From Agreia sp. Leaf283 (lineage in GTDB: Bacteria > Actinomycetota > Actinomycetes > Actinomycetales > Microbacteriaceae), in NCBI RefSeq assembly GCF_001422485.1, contig NZ_LMNF01000004.1:186001-250000 (forward strand): a DNA stretch of 64,000 nt, given 5' to 3'. The notes beneath the pieces are model-generated. The model saw nothing but the letters and a program-made list of their open reading frames with translations. It did no database searches and had not been told where the DNA came from. A program made the position numbers and the translations under genes. Below, one piece after another: positions 9,690 through 18,581 of this stretch (positions within the stretch are counted from its first letter, which is position 1; each line of letters opens with the position of its first letter).

Positions 9690-12281
9690 ATGAGGTTTTC
9701 GACAATGAAGGCGGCCGGAGTAATGGCCGCGATGGGAGTGCTGGCGTCGACACTGCTCGTCACTGCACCGGCGAGCGCCGCCGCGCCCGGTGACGGGCTG
9801 ATCGGGGAGTACCTCTTCACCCAGACCACGGGCAACGCCGTGCCGAACACCGCCACCGGTGCCGGCTCGGTCGCCGGCGCCACCGTGGTGAACGGCACCG
9901 ACGCGCAGTGGACAGGGAACTCCCTCGTCTTTACCGGCGGAGCGAAGAACAGCGCCGCCAACTGGGTCGAGCTGCCCGACGGCATCCTCGCCGGAAAGAC
10001 CTCGGCCACGATCACGACCGAGGCCAAGATCGATGAGTCGATGAAGACCGCCAACCACTTTCTGTGGAACATCGGCAACGACACGAACGCCGCCTACTGG
10101 TTCGCCACGGCCCGGGACACCACGCGCACCGCGATCACCACCACCTCCGGCGGCGGCGAGGTGAACGCCCGGGCCACCAGCGCGCTCGACGCGAACCGCT
10201 GGTACAGCCTGACCTCGGTGATCGACGGCGCATCCGGAACCATCACCTACTACGTCGACGGAACCCGGGTCGGCCAGGCCGACACCGCGCTGACCCCCGC
10301 ATCCATCACCGACCAGTCGCTCAACACCATCGGCCGATCGCCGTGGCCCGACCCCTTCTACAAGGGCGAGGTCGCCGCGTTCCGGGTCTACGACCGCGCG
10401 CTGACCGCTGACGAGGTCGACGCCGTCTCAGACGAGGATGCCCTCGCCCACGCCGACAGCATCGGCGCGGCCGCGCAGGCGCTCGTCGACGGTATAGAAC
10501 CGGTGACGATCGACGACAGCTCGCTCGTGCTTCCCGCATCCGGGGGATCCGTGAGCTGGGCGTCGAACACAGCCGGCATCGCGATCGCAGCCGACGGTGT
10601 GACCGCGACAGCCGTGCAGCCGGCCGCCGGCGAACCAGCCCTCACCGGAACTCTCACCGCCACCGCGACGGTGCGCGGCATCACAGCATCGAAGGAGATC
10701 GCCGTGACCGTCACTCCGCTGGCCGCCCAGACCGACGACTACGGCTACCTGATGGTGCACTTCATCGAGGACTCGGCCGGGTACGCCGAGAAGATCTACC
10801 TCGACGTATCGCGCGGGGACAACCCCGAGCAGTGGGACCCGCTGAACGGCGGCGTGCCGATCCTCGCCTCCGACCTCGGAACCACGGGCATCCGCGACCC
10901 GTACCTCACCTACAACCCCGAGACCCAGACGTACTTCATCATCGCCACCGACCTGCGGGTCTTCGGCGGAGACAGCGGCTCGGGCACCTGCACCACCTGG
11001 TGCTACTGGACAAAGAACGCCAGCACCAAGCTCAACATCTGGGAGTCGAAGGACCTCGTGACCTGGGGCGACCTGCGCCAGATCGACATGGCCGCCGACG
11101 CTTCGGGCAACACCGTCGCGCAGCTCGGAATGGCATGGGCTCCCGAGGCCACCTGGGTCGATGACTACTACCCCGATGGCCGTGGCGCCTTCGTCGTCTA
11201 CTGGGCGTCGAACGTCTTTCCCGCGGATGACACGGAGCACAACACCGCGACGTACAACCGCGTGCTCTGGGGAGCGACCACCGACTTCACGCAGGGCAGC
11301 TACTCCTACGGAGGAGACTTCGTGAACACCGGCGGCAACGCGATCGACACCACGATGATCCAGAACGACGGCACGACGTACCGCATCACGAAGGACAACT
11401 CCTTCGGCAACGGCATCTACATGGAGTCGACCGCGGCCGCCCGCTGGTGGGAGCCCGGAACGACCTGGACGACCCTGCAGACGACGATCGGTGCGGTCTG
11501 GGCCGGCGGCAACGCGGGCGGAGTCGAAGGCCCCGCGGTCTTCAAGAGCCACAGCGACGACACGTGGTACCTCTACGTCGACGTCATTCCCTCCACCGGC
11601 TACCGCCCGATGGTGACGAACGATCTGGATGCCGGGTGGACGCAGTTGACGTCGGCCGGTTTCGAGATGGCCCCGAGTACGAAGCACGGCGGCATCATCT
11701 CGCTGACCAAGGCCCAGTACGACACGGTGCGGGCAGCGGATGCGACGTCGGCGGTCACGACGGACCTCGGCATCGCGTCGGTCGCGCAGGGCGTGACGGC
11801 GGATGCGGTCACCGCCGCGCTGCCTGCCACGGCCTCGGTGAACCTGGCGTATGCGCGCGGTGTCGCGGAGTTGCCCGTGGACTGGGATCTCAGCGGCGTC
11901 GACACCTCGGTCGCCGGCGACTACTCCGTCACCGGAACGGTGCGCTCGATCGGCGCGAACCTCAACGACTGGGTCGGAGCCGACGGGTCGACCGCGTGGA
12001 ACGCGGCCGGCAAGCAGCTGTCGAGCTCGACCGCGATCCGGGTGACTGCCACGGTGCGGGTCGCTCCGGGAGAGGTCGTCGTTCCGCCTGTCGACCCGGG
12101 GACAGGTCAGCCGGGAACGGGCCAGCCGGGAACGGCCGGACCCGGCGCATCCACCCCGGCGGCGCCCGCCGCCGCCGAACGGCTCGCGGCCACGGGATTC
12201 GGCGCATCCGGAATCGCGACGCTCGCGGCCTTGCTGCTGGCGGCCGGAGCCGCTGTGCTCATCCGCCGGCGATCCGCCTGA
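9690..12281 (+). CDS. Cell-surface GH43 protein with LamG and LAATG sorting signal
   Basis: 863 residues, 27 bases after the preceding GH43 gene, with the strong site GGGGGA before the ATG. Signal peptide about 1-32, LamG about 36-245, Ig-like module about 255-343, GH43 propeller about 348-675 with D403 (IRDPY), D553 (AIDTT) and E613 (VEGP); WAPE is at 483-486. A Big_4-like Ig module (about 690-790) and a Gly/Pro linker precede LAATG (832-836), a membrane helix and RRR. The propeller is closest to the first propeller of the 1502-residue protein (YGYLMVHF / YEGYAFAYF start, TWAPEA). LAxTG is the motif read by class E sortases, so covalent cell-wall attachment is expected. Confidence 0.87.
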   Translation: MRFSTMKAAGVMAAMGVLASTLLVTAPASAAAPGDGLIGEYLFTQTTGNAVPNTATGAGSVAGATVVNGTDAQWTGNSLVFTGGAKNSAANWVELPDGILAGKTSATITTEAKIDESMKTANHFLWNIGNDTNAAYWFATARDTTRTAITTTSGGGEVNARATSALDANRWYSLTSVIDGASGTITYYVDGTRVGQADTALTPASITDQSLNTIGRSPWPDPFYKGEVAAFRVYDRALTADEVDAVSDEDALAHADSIGAAAQALVDGIEPVTIDDSSLVLPASGGSVSWASNTAGIAIAADGVTATAVQPAAGEPALTGTLTATATVRGITASKEIAVTVTPLAAQTDDYGYLMVHFIEDSAGYAEKIYLDVSRGDNPEQWDPLNGGVPILASDLGTTGIRDPYLTYNPETQTYFIIATDLRVFGGDSGSGTCTTWCYWTKNASTKLNIWESKDLVTWGDLRQIDMAADASGNTVAQLGMAWAPEATWVDDYYPDGRGAFVVYWASNVFPADDTEHNTATYNRVLWGATTDFTQGSYSYGGDFVNTGGNAIDTTMIQNDGTTYRITKDNSFGNGIYMESTAAARWWEPGTTWTTLQTTIGAVWAGGNAGGVEGPAVFKSHSDDTWYLYVDVIPSTGYRPMVTNDLDAGWTQLTSAGFEMAPSTKHGGIISLTKAQYDTVRAADATSAVTTDLGIASVAQGVTADAVTAALPATASVNLAYARGVAELPVDWDLSGVDTSVAGDYSVTGTVRSIGANLNDWVGADGSTAWNAAGKQLSSSTAIRVTATVRVAPGEVVVPPVDPGTGQPGTGQPGTAGPGASTPAAPAAAERLAATGFGASGIATLAALLLAAGAAVLIRRRSA

Positions 12282-12317
12282 CCTCTCCTCTCCCAACCTC
12301 GAACCGAAGGTGAACAC

Positions 12318-15300
12318 GTGATCTCCAGAATTCTCAAGCGAGGCGCAGCGGCCGTGGTGTCGCTCGCCGTGATCGGCACGGGCCTCTCCGCGGCCGGCGC
12401 CGCCTCGGCGGCGGCCCCGACAGACGGCCTGGTCGCCGAGTACCTCTTCTCGCAAGCCGCAGGCGCCACCGTGGCGAACACGGCAACGGGGGCGGGAGCC
12501 CTCGGCGACGCAACCGTCGTGAACGGAAGCGACGCCCGGTGGACGGGCGACTCGCTGGAGTTCTCGGGCGGGGCGAAGAACAGCTCGGCCAACTGGGTGC
12601 GGCTGCCGAACGACATCCTCGCGGGCAAGACCTCTGCGACGATCAGCACCGAGGTCAAGGTCGATGCGTCGATGAAGTCGGCCTACAACTTTCTCTGGAA
12701 CGTGGGCAACGACTCGCCCACCTCGTACTTCTTCACCACGGTGCGCGACACGCCCCGCACGGCGATCACCACCTCGTCGAACCCCGGCGAGTTCAACGCC
12801 CGGGCCACGAACAACCTCGAGGCCGACCGCTGGTACAACCTCACCTCGGTCATCGACGGCGCGGCAGGAACGATCTCGTTCTATGTCGACGGCGTGAAGA
12901 CGGGCCAGGCGCCGACCACCCTGACGCCCGCCTCGATCACCGACCAGTCGCTCAACGCGATCGGGCGCTCGCCCTGGCCCGACGGCTTCTTCGCCGGCGA
13001 GGTCTCGGCGTTCCGGGTCTACGATCGGGCGCTTGCGGACGCGGACGTCACCGCGATCTCCGACCTGGATGCGACCATCCATTCCGCAGACGTGGCCGCG
13101 CGTGCGCAGGCGGTACTCGACGGGCTCGATCTCGACGACCAGACGGTCGACTCCGGCTACGTCGCCCTGCCGACGGCCGGTGGGGCCGTGACCTGGACCA
13201 CCTCCGACGAGACGATCGTGGCCCCCGACGGACGAGTGAACCAGCCCTCGGAGTCGGACGGCCCGGCGACGGTCACCGCCACGGCGACGAGCACGGTTCG
13301 AGGCGTCAGCGCATCCACCAGCATCACCCTCACCGTGCTGCCGACCAGCGACCAGGAGCGGGTCGAGGCCGCCGCGGCGGGCTATGTGCTGCCGCCGGTC
13401 GTCATCTCGGGAACCGTGCTGCCGGCCCCTGCGGACGGCACGACCGTCGTGCTGCAGAACGCGCAGGGCATCGTGGTCGCCGCCGACGGCACGATCACGG
13501 CACCGGATGCCGCGGGCGCGGCCGCCGCGGGCGACGTCACGGGAACGGTCGACGCGGTCATCTCCCGCACCGACGCCCCCGCGGTCACCGTGACGAAGAC
13601 GTTCACCGTGCGGGTCCTGCCTGCGGGCTCCTCGCAGGAGCTGCTGAGCTACCACCGCACTCCCACCAGCGCGAACACGGCGAACAACGCCGACGTCGCC
13701 TTGAGCATGCACCTCGCACTGCCCTCGGCGGATGCCGCGAGCTGGACACCGCTCAACGAGAACTACGGAATCTTCTTCCCGAAGACCTCCGTCACTCCGC
13801 CCCCGACCGGAACGTCGAACGAGATCATCCGCAGCCTCGTGAACCCGCAGGTGTTCGCGCTCGAAGACGGCGGCTATGGCGTTATCTCCACCCGCACCGC
13901 GCGCGAGGGCGCATCCGACGGCACGCAGAAGTCGAGCGTGCTGATCGCGACCTCCGCCGATCTGTTGTCGTACGACGAGGTCGGCCTGCTCGATCTGGGT
14001 GAGACGAATGGCGTGAATGCGCCGCACGCGGTCTACGACTCCGCCGCCGACGCGTACCTCATCGCATGGACCGACGACTCCGGAACCCCGAAGTACACGA
14101 CCGTTGCCGACCTCGCCGATGCGGGCACCCGTGGCCAGATCGTGGCCGGCGTGATCAACGATCGCGGCGCGGTCGCCGCCGCATCCGGAATCGACGACTA
14201 CGTCGCCGGGCGCACTGTGCCCGTCGACGCGGCCACGATCACGGCCCTCGAGGAGCGTTTCGGCCGCATCGTGAACACGGGCTACACACCCTTCGACGAC
14301 GTGGAAGCGTCACTCGGGGCGGACGCGTCGACGCTCGATCTGCCGACGGACGTCGCGCTCGAGTACTCCGACGGATCGACCGGATCGCTGCCCGTGGCGA
14401 GCTGGGACACCAGCGCTGTCGACACGTCGAAGCCAGGCAGCTACACCGTGACCGGAACCGTGAAGCAGACCGAATACCCGCGCCCGTTCGCCGACGAGCG
14501 CGCCGACCCGTCGGTCTACAAGTACGACTTTAACGGCACCACGAAGTACCTGATGATCGCCACGAACGACCTCTACGGGTCGAACGTCGAGCAGCAGGGC
14601 GCGGCCATGATGCCCATCCGCATCGCGGACTCCATCTCGGGTCTGTCGGATGCCGCGGGCGCAGAGGAGATCGACCTGCTGAAGCGGGGCGACACCGATG
14701 CGCAGGGCGCGGTGATGACCGGATGCTTCTGGGCGCCGGAGTACCACGAGATCGACGGCCGGCTGTCGATTCTGTTCATGCCCTGCTACGGCGACAACCC
14801 CGACATGTGGTCGGGTCGCGCGTCGATCATGCAGCTGAAGCAGGATGCCTCGGGCGCGGATCTCGATCCGGCGATTCCCTCAAACTGGACGAAGCCCTCC
14901 AAAGTCCTGCGCGCCGATGGATCGGACCTCAACCAGGTCAACGGCATCTCGCTCGACATGACGTTCTTCCAAGACGAGTCAGGACAGGCGTACTACGTGT
15001 GGCAGCACCTCGGGGCGCTCTTCATCGCCAAGGTCGACCCGGCGAACCCGACCCGATTGACGACCGACCCGGTGCGCATTCTTGCTCCCGAGTACGCGTG
15101 GGACAACACGATCGCGGAGGGTCCGAACGTGATCACCCGTGATGGCAGGCTGCAGCTCATCTACTCGGGCTCGACGGTCGGCGACACGTATACGACGGGT
15201 CTCGCGACGGCGGACGCGTCGGGCGACACCGACCTGCTGAGCCCCGACGCCTGGTCGAAGCTCGACTACCCGATCCAGAAGTCGGGAGTGTTCGACGGCG

Positions 15301-15764
15301 CCTGGCAGCTCGGCACAGGCCACGGCATGTGGTCGGAGGACGAGGACGGCAACATGATCTACGTCTTCCACGCCCGCACCGACAACAACAACCTGAGCGG
15401 CCGCGACATGTTCGTGCGCCGGGTGCACTGGTCGGCCGAGGGTCTGCCGGTGCTCGACATGGAACCGGAGGAGGAGCTCGCGTCGCCGACCGTCACGCTG
15501 AACGTGGTGGTCGCCGACGGCGAGGTCACGCCTCCCGTCGGCCCGACGCTTCCTGGGCAGCCGGGCCTGCCCGGACAGCCGGGTGGCACGGGAGGCCCGA
15601 CGACCCCGGCATCCGGGTCGACGGTGGATGCCGGCGGCACGTCGAACGGACCGCTCGCCCTCACCGGGTCGGGCGCCCTGTTCGCCGGACTCGGAGCCTT
15701 GGCGCTGCTGCTGGCCGGTGGAGCGGCCCTCTGGCTGCGTCGCCGCCGCAAGCTCGTTCCCTGA
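12318..15764 (+). CDS. Cell-surface GH43 protein with LamG, Big_4 module and LALTG sorting signal
   Basis: 1148 residues, GTG start with GAAGG upstream. Signal peptide 1-32; the LamG domain (36-245) is close to that of the preceding gene, so the two arose by duplication. Ig-like modules about 255-345 and 350-435; a degenerate propeller segment about 440-625 lacking a triad; Big_4 module about 630-716; GH43 about 722-1050 with D730 (RADPS), D880 (SLDMTFF) and E934 (AEGP). Gly/Pro linker, LALTG near 1113, membrane helix, RRRRK. The layout matches the 1113-residue protein domain for domain, but the LamG matches the 863-residue one, which suggests module shuffling. The stop codon is supplied by the TTCCCTGA repeat. 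Confidence 0.87.
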   Translation: MISRILKRGAAAVVSLAVIGTGLSAAGAASAAAPTDGLVAEYLFSQAAGATVANTATGAGALGDATVVNGSDARWTGDSLEFSGGAKNSSANWVRLPNDILAGKTSATISTEVKVDASMKSAYNFLWNVGNDSPTSYFFTTVRDTPRTAITTSSNPGEFNARATNNLEADRWYNLTSVIDGAAGTISFYVDGVKTGQAPTTLTPASITDQSLNAIGRSPWPDGFFAGEVSAFRVYDRALADADVTAISDLDATIHSADVAARAQAVLDGLDLDDQTVDSGYVALPTAGGAVTWTTSDETIVAPDGRVNQPSESDGPATVTATATSTVRGVSASTSITLTVLPTSDQERVEAAAAGYVLPPVVISGTVLPAPADGTTVVLQNAQGIVVAADGTITAPDAAGAAAAGDVTGTVDAVISRTDAPAVTVTKTFTVRVLPAGSSQELLSYHRTPTSANTANNADVALSMHLALPSADAASWTPLNENYGIFFPKTSVTPPPTGTSNEIIRSLVNPQVFALEDGGYGVISTRTAREGASDGTQKSSVLIATSADLLSYDEVGLLDLGETNGVNAPHAVYDSAADAYLIAWTDDSGTPKYTTVADLADAGTRGQIVAGVINDRGAVAAASGIDDYVAGRTVPVDAATITALEERFGRIVNTGYTPFDDVEASLGADASTLDLPTDVALEYSDGSTGSLPVASWDTSAVDTSKPGSYTVTGTVKQTEYPRPFADERADPSVYKYDFNGTTKYLMIATNDLYGSNVEQQGAAMMPIRIADSISGLSDAAGAEEIDLLKRGDTDAQGAVMTGCFWAPEYHEIDGRLSILFMPCYGDNPDMWSGRASIMQLKQDASGADLDPAIPSNWTKPSKVLRADGSDLNQVNGISLDMTFFQDESGQAYYVWQHLGALFIAKVDPANPTRLTTDPVRILAPEYAWDNTIAEGPNVITRDGRLQLIYSGSTVGDTYTTGLATADASGDTDLLSPDAWSKLDYPIQKSGVFDGAWQLGTGHGMWSEDEDGNMIYVFHARTDNNNLSGRDMFVRRVHWSAEGLPVLDMEPEEELASPTVTLNVVVADGEVTPPVGPTLPGQPGLPGQPGGTGGPTTPASGSTVDAGGTSNGPLALTGSGALFAGLGALALLLAGGAALWLRRRRKLVP

Positions 15765-15776
15765 GCCTGTCGAAGG
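15755..15776 (+). repeat. TTCCCTGAGC-TGTCGAAGG repeat overlapping a stop codon
   Basis: The unit begins inside the last codons of the GH43 gene: CTCGTTCCCTGA reads Leu-Val-Pro-stop, so the repeat provides the C-terminus and TGA. Confidence 0.85.
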
Positions 15777-15796
15777 CCAGGGGTAAGAGTCCCCGT

Positions 15797-15838
15797 TGCG
15801 GACAGCGGGTACCAGTGCGCCGGTACCTGCTGTCCGCA
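15797..15838. repeat. 42-nt hairpin repeat (TGCG loop), copy 1
   Basis: Arms 15797-15815 and 15820-15838 begin TGCGGACAGC and end GCTGTCCGCA around a TGCG loop; 17 of 19 positions are strictly complementary. A partial further arm (GGTACCTGCTGTC) follows at 15841. A second copy lies at 29819-29860 behind another large anchored-protein gene. Confidence 0.85.
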
Positions 15839-15865
15839 TCGGTACCTGCTGTCTAGACTCCTCAC

Positions 15866-16039
15866 ATGGATGACACCGCACCGCGCGCAGCCGAGCATGC
15901 CGACGGCGTCGAAGCCAGCCCGCCCTGCCCCACCTGCGGTGAACCGCAGGAACTGGTCATGCTCGAGCGCTTCACCGGATGGTGGTGCCGCGACTGCGCG
16001 GAGGCTGGCCGGGCGCCGCACGCCGCGCCGGTCACGTAG
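15866..16039 (+). CDS. Small zinc-ribbon protein
   Basis: 57 residues, unknown function. Two cysteine pairs, CPTC (21-24) and CRDC (41-44), separated by about 17 residues with two tryptophans just before the second pair, make a zinc ribbon likely. There is no Shine-Dalgarno site; TAGACT sits 6 bases before the ATG, as expected for a leaderless transcript. It is not part of the GH43 operon by spacing (101 bases plus a hairpin) and its end overlaps the tail of the opposing GH16-like pseudogene by 8 bases. Base composition and codon use match the neighbours. Confidence 0.6.
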   Translation: MDDTAPRAAEHADGVEASPPCPTCGEPQELVMLERFTGWWCRDCAEAGRAPHAAPVT

Positions 16040-16456
16040 CGGAGGTCGCTCGTACCGAGTGGATCAGCGCGGTCTTCGGGTAGCTCTCCGGCGCGCGCTC
16101 GGCGCCGTTCGGGAACTCGAACAGGTCGATCATGAGCTGCTGCTCGTAGGCCAATCGCTGGCCACTGGTCATCACGACGACTCCGTCGACCGAGAACTCG
16201 GTGACATCGCCCGACCATCTCACGCCGTAGGGCCCGAGAACGGTCCCGTCTGCAGGTTGCTGACCCGCATCGGCCCGTCGGCCTCACGCCACGCGGGCTG
16301 ATCCGCGTCGATGCGCAGCCGGATGCCGTCGCTCGGCCAGTCGTAGCGCGCGGCCGATCGCTCGGGCGTCGTCCACTGCGGCAGGTAGTGGTCGACCCAG
16401 GTGGTGGGATCGAGCTCGCCGCTATCGAAGTCGTCGTGGATCGTCGCCATGGCCAT
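16032..16456 (-). pseudogene. GH16-like (concanavalin-fold) protein, internal deletion and frameshift
   Basis: The N-terminal piece (about 78 residues: DDFDSGELDPTTW, DGIRLRIDADQPAW, SNLQTGPFSGP) and the C-terminal piece (VRWSGDVTEFSVDGVVV, MIDLFEFP) are the two ends of an actinobacterial glycoside-hydrolase-16-like family of roughly 250 residues, recalled from memory. Here they abut directly in different frames near base 16222. The middle, including where the catalytic Glu residues would lie, is missing. The N-terminal frame stops four residues after the junction (PTA-stop). It is therefore a decayed gene, not a short functional one. The start is taken at the ATG giving MAMATIHDDFD. Confidence 0.75.
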
Positions 16457-16490
16457 GGCTCCATTCTGGCCGTGGTCGCACAGGGGCACG

Positions 16491-16519
16491 TTGACAAACA
16501 AAGTGAGTGAACTCATAAT
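16491..16519 (+). promoter_or_regulatory. Sigma-70-type promoter of the oxidoreductase operon
   Basis: TTGACA (16491-16496), 17-base spacer, CATAAT (16514-16519). It drives the gene at 16583. Confidence 0.8.
16504..16515. promoter_or_regulatory. Operator palindrome TGAGTGAACTCA
   Basis: Perfect 5+2+5 dyad lying in the spacer between the -35 and -10 boxes, a typical repressor position. The TetR gene at 18582 in the same operon is the most likely binder (inference). Confidence 0.6.
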
Positions 16520-16582
16520 TGAGTAGGCTCGGAAAAAGAGCCGTTCCTTATTCCTTACCCCGCAGTCATCAGGAGCACCATC

Positions 16583-17578
16583 ATGAGGGCCTTCACTCTC
16601 TCGACATACAAGACCCCGCTCACCGAGAGCGAGGTGCCGGAGCCCGTGGTCACCGAGCACGACGTGCTCATTCGCGTGCAGGCGGCCGGACTCAATCAGC
16701 TCGACGAGAAGATACGCGTCGGCGAGTTCGCCCAGATTCTTCCCTACACACTGCCGATCACCCTCGGTCACGATGTGGCCGGAACGGTGATTCGCGTCGG
16801 GGAGGCCGTGCGCGGGTTCAGGCCGGGTGACGAGGTCTATTCGCGTCCCAGCGGCGACCATATCGGCGCTTTCGCCGAGCGCATCGCCGTTCCCGAAGCC
16901 GATGTCGCCCTCAAGCCTGCCTCGATCACGATGGAGGAGGCCGGATCTCTTCCGCTCGTCGCCCTCACCGCATGGCAGGCGCTCGTGGAGATCGGCGACG
17001 TGCGGCCAGGTCAGAAGGTGCTCATCCATTCGGGTGCCGGGGGAGTGGGCTCCATCGCGATCCAGCTCGCCAAACGCCTGGGGGCGACCGTCGCAACGAC
17101 CGCCAGTGCGTCGAACGCCGACTTCGTTCGAGAGCTCGGCGCCGACACGGTGATCGACTATCGCACCGAGCGCTTCGAGCGGATGCTCAGCGGGTTCGAC
17201 TTCGTGCTCGACGGCATCGGTGGCGAGAATCTCGATAAGTCACTGCGCGTTCTGAGGCCAGGTGGAACGGCAGTGGGCATCGCGGGCCCACCCACACCGG
17301 CTTTCGCGAAGAAGGCCGGACTGAACCCGGTGCTGCGGCTCGCCGTCAGGGCGCTCAGTGCGAAGGTGCGGCGGCGGGCCCGCCGGCTCGGCGTGAACTA
17401 CGAGTTCTTGTTCATGCGCGCCAGCGGCGACCAGCTGCGCGAGATCGCCGCGCTCGTCGACGCCGGAGAGCTGCTTCCGGTGGTCGGCCGAGTCTTCCCA
17501 TTCGACGAGACGGTCGAGGGCCTCGCGTCGCTCGCCCGGGGAGGCTTCCGCGGCAAGGCCGTGATCAGCAACCCGTGA
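16583..17578 (+). CDS. NADP-dependent medium-chain oxidoreductase (quinone oxidoreductase / enoyl reductase-like)
   Basis: 331 residues, usual length for the zinc-independent MDR branch. GroES-like half about 1-125 with GHDVAGTV (about 63-70); Rossmann half with SGAGGVGSIAIQLAK (about 149-163) binding NADPH; no zinc-binding Cys cluster. Such enzymes reduce quinones, enones or other electrophiles. Ribosome site AGGAG precedes the ATG. Expected to be co-transcribed with the alpha/beta hydrolase and TetR gene that follow, from a promoter with a built-in palindrome, so this is a small inducible detoxification unit (inference). Confidence 0.88.
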   Translation: MRAFTLSTYKTPLTESEVPEPVVTEHDVLIRVQAAGLNQLDEKIRVGEFAQILPYTLPITLGHDVAGTVIRVGEAVRGFRPGDEVYSRPSGDHIGAFAERIAVPEADVALKPASITMEEAGSLPLVALTAWQALVEIGDVRPGQKVLIHSGAGGVGSIAIQLAKRLGATVATTASASNADFVRELGADTVIDYRTERFERMLSGFDFVLDGIGGENLDKSLRVLRPGGTAVGIAGPPTPAFAKKAGLNPVLRLAVRALSAKVRRRARRLGVNYEFLFMRASGDQLREIAALVDAGELLPVVGRVFPFDETVEGLASLARGGFRGKAVISNP

Positions 17579-17658
17579 CCGAACTCACCGAGGCCGACCC
17601 GCCGGGCCGGCCATCGGCATCCATCGCTTCACCACCCTCACGAATCAGGAGCAGCACC

Positions 17659-18519
17659 ATGAGCAGCGCCAGCAACGAACCCCTCATCACGTCGTACTCG
17701 ACAGCGCCCGCCAAGACCGTCTCGGCGGCGGGCATCGACTTCGCCTACCGCGAGCTCGGGCCGAAGGGCGGGATCCCCGTCGTCTTCTTCGTTCACCTCG
17801 CTGCCACCCTCGACAACTGGGATCCGCGACTCATCGATCCCATCGCACGGAACCGCCACGTGATCACGTTCGACCAGCGGGGAGTCGGGGGTTCCACGGG
17901 CGCGGCGCCCAAGACGGTCGAGGCCATGGCCGACGATGCCGCCGCCTTCATCGCGGCACTCGGCTTCGGCACTGTGGATGTCTTCTCGTTCTCTCTCGGC
18001 GGCATGGTCGCCCAAGCGCTCGTCGTCAAGCACCCCGAACTCGTGCGCAGACTCGTGCTCACAGGAACGGGCCCGCGCGGGGGCAAGGACATGGACAAGG
18101 TCGCCGGGGTGACCTACGGTGACATCCTGCGCGCCACCCTCACCCGCTCCGACCCCAAGGAGTTCTTGTTCTTCAATCGCGATACCGCGGGCAAGCGTGC
18201 GGGGAAGGCGTTCGTCGAGCGCCTGAAGGAGCGCACGGTCGACCGCGACGCGAACATCTCGACTTCGGCGTTCCGCAATCAGCTCACGGCGATCAAGAGC
18301 TGGGGGCGAGCGGCTCCCGTCGACCTGTCGATCATCACCCAGCCGACCCTCATCGCCAACGGCGACAACGACCGCATGGTGCCCTCGGTGCTCTCGGAGG
18401 ACCTGCATCGGCGCATCGCCGGTTCCGAGCTGATCATCTATCCGAACTCGGGGCACGGAAGTATCTTCCAGTACGTCGACCGGTTCGCTCCCGTCGCCGT
18501 GGAGTTCCTGGCCCCGTAG
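17659..18519 (+). CDS. Alpha/beta hydrolase
   Basis: 286 residues. Alpha/beta hydrolase fold with oxyanion region FFVHLAAT (43-50) in place of the usual HG, nucleophile elbow FSFSLGG (Ser112), acid D238 (NGDNDRM) and His266 (SGHGS). No signal peptide, so cytoplasmic. The ATG at 17659 is chosen because AGGAG lies 8 bases before it; an in-frame GTG at 17575 would add 28 residues without a ribosome site. It follows the oxidoreductase by 80 bases and precedes the TetR gene. Substrate unknown; esters or lactones are plausible. Confidence 0.85.
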   Translation: MSSASNEPLITSYSTAPAKTVSAAGIDFAYRELGPKGGIPVVFFVHLAATLDNWDPRLIDPIARNRHVITFDQRGVGGSTGAAPKTVEAMADDAAAFIAALGFGTVDVFSFSLGGMVAQALVVKHPELVRRLVLTGTGPRGGKDMDKVAGVTYGDILRATLTRSDPKEFLFFNRDTAGKRAGKAFVERLKERTVDRDANISTSAFRNQLTAIKSWGRAAPVDLSIITQPTLIANGDNDRMVPSVLSEDLHRRIAGSELIIYPNSGHGSIFQYVDRFAPVAVEFLAP

Positions 18520-18581
18520 CCCGAGGGCCGTCGACGGGCTCGTGAAAGAATGAACCGCCCACCGACTTCTGAAAGACACTC

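Noticed and set aside
10428-14027. Open frame of 1199 codons on the minus strand across two GH43 genes
   Set aside because: Arg/Asp/Gly-rich composition without domains; it mirrors the GC-rich third codon positions of the real plus-strand genes.
1666-15764. CRISPR or other regular direct-repeat array
   Set aside because: Similarity within this stretch comes from homologous LamG, Ig-like and GH43 domains, not from short regularly spaced repeats; none was found elsewhere either.
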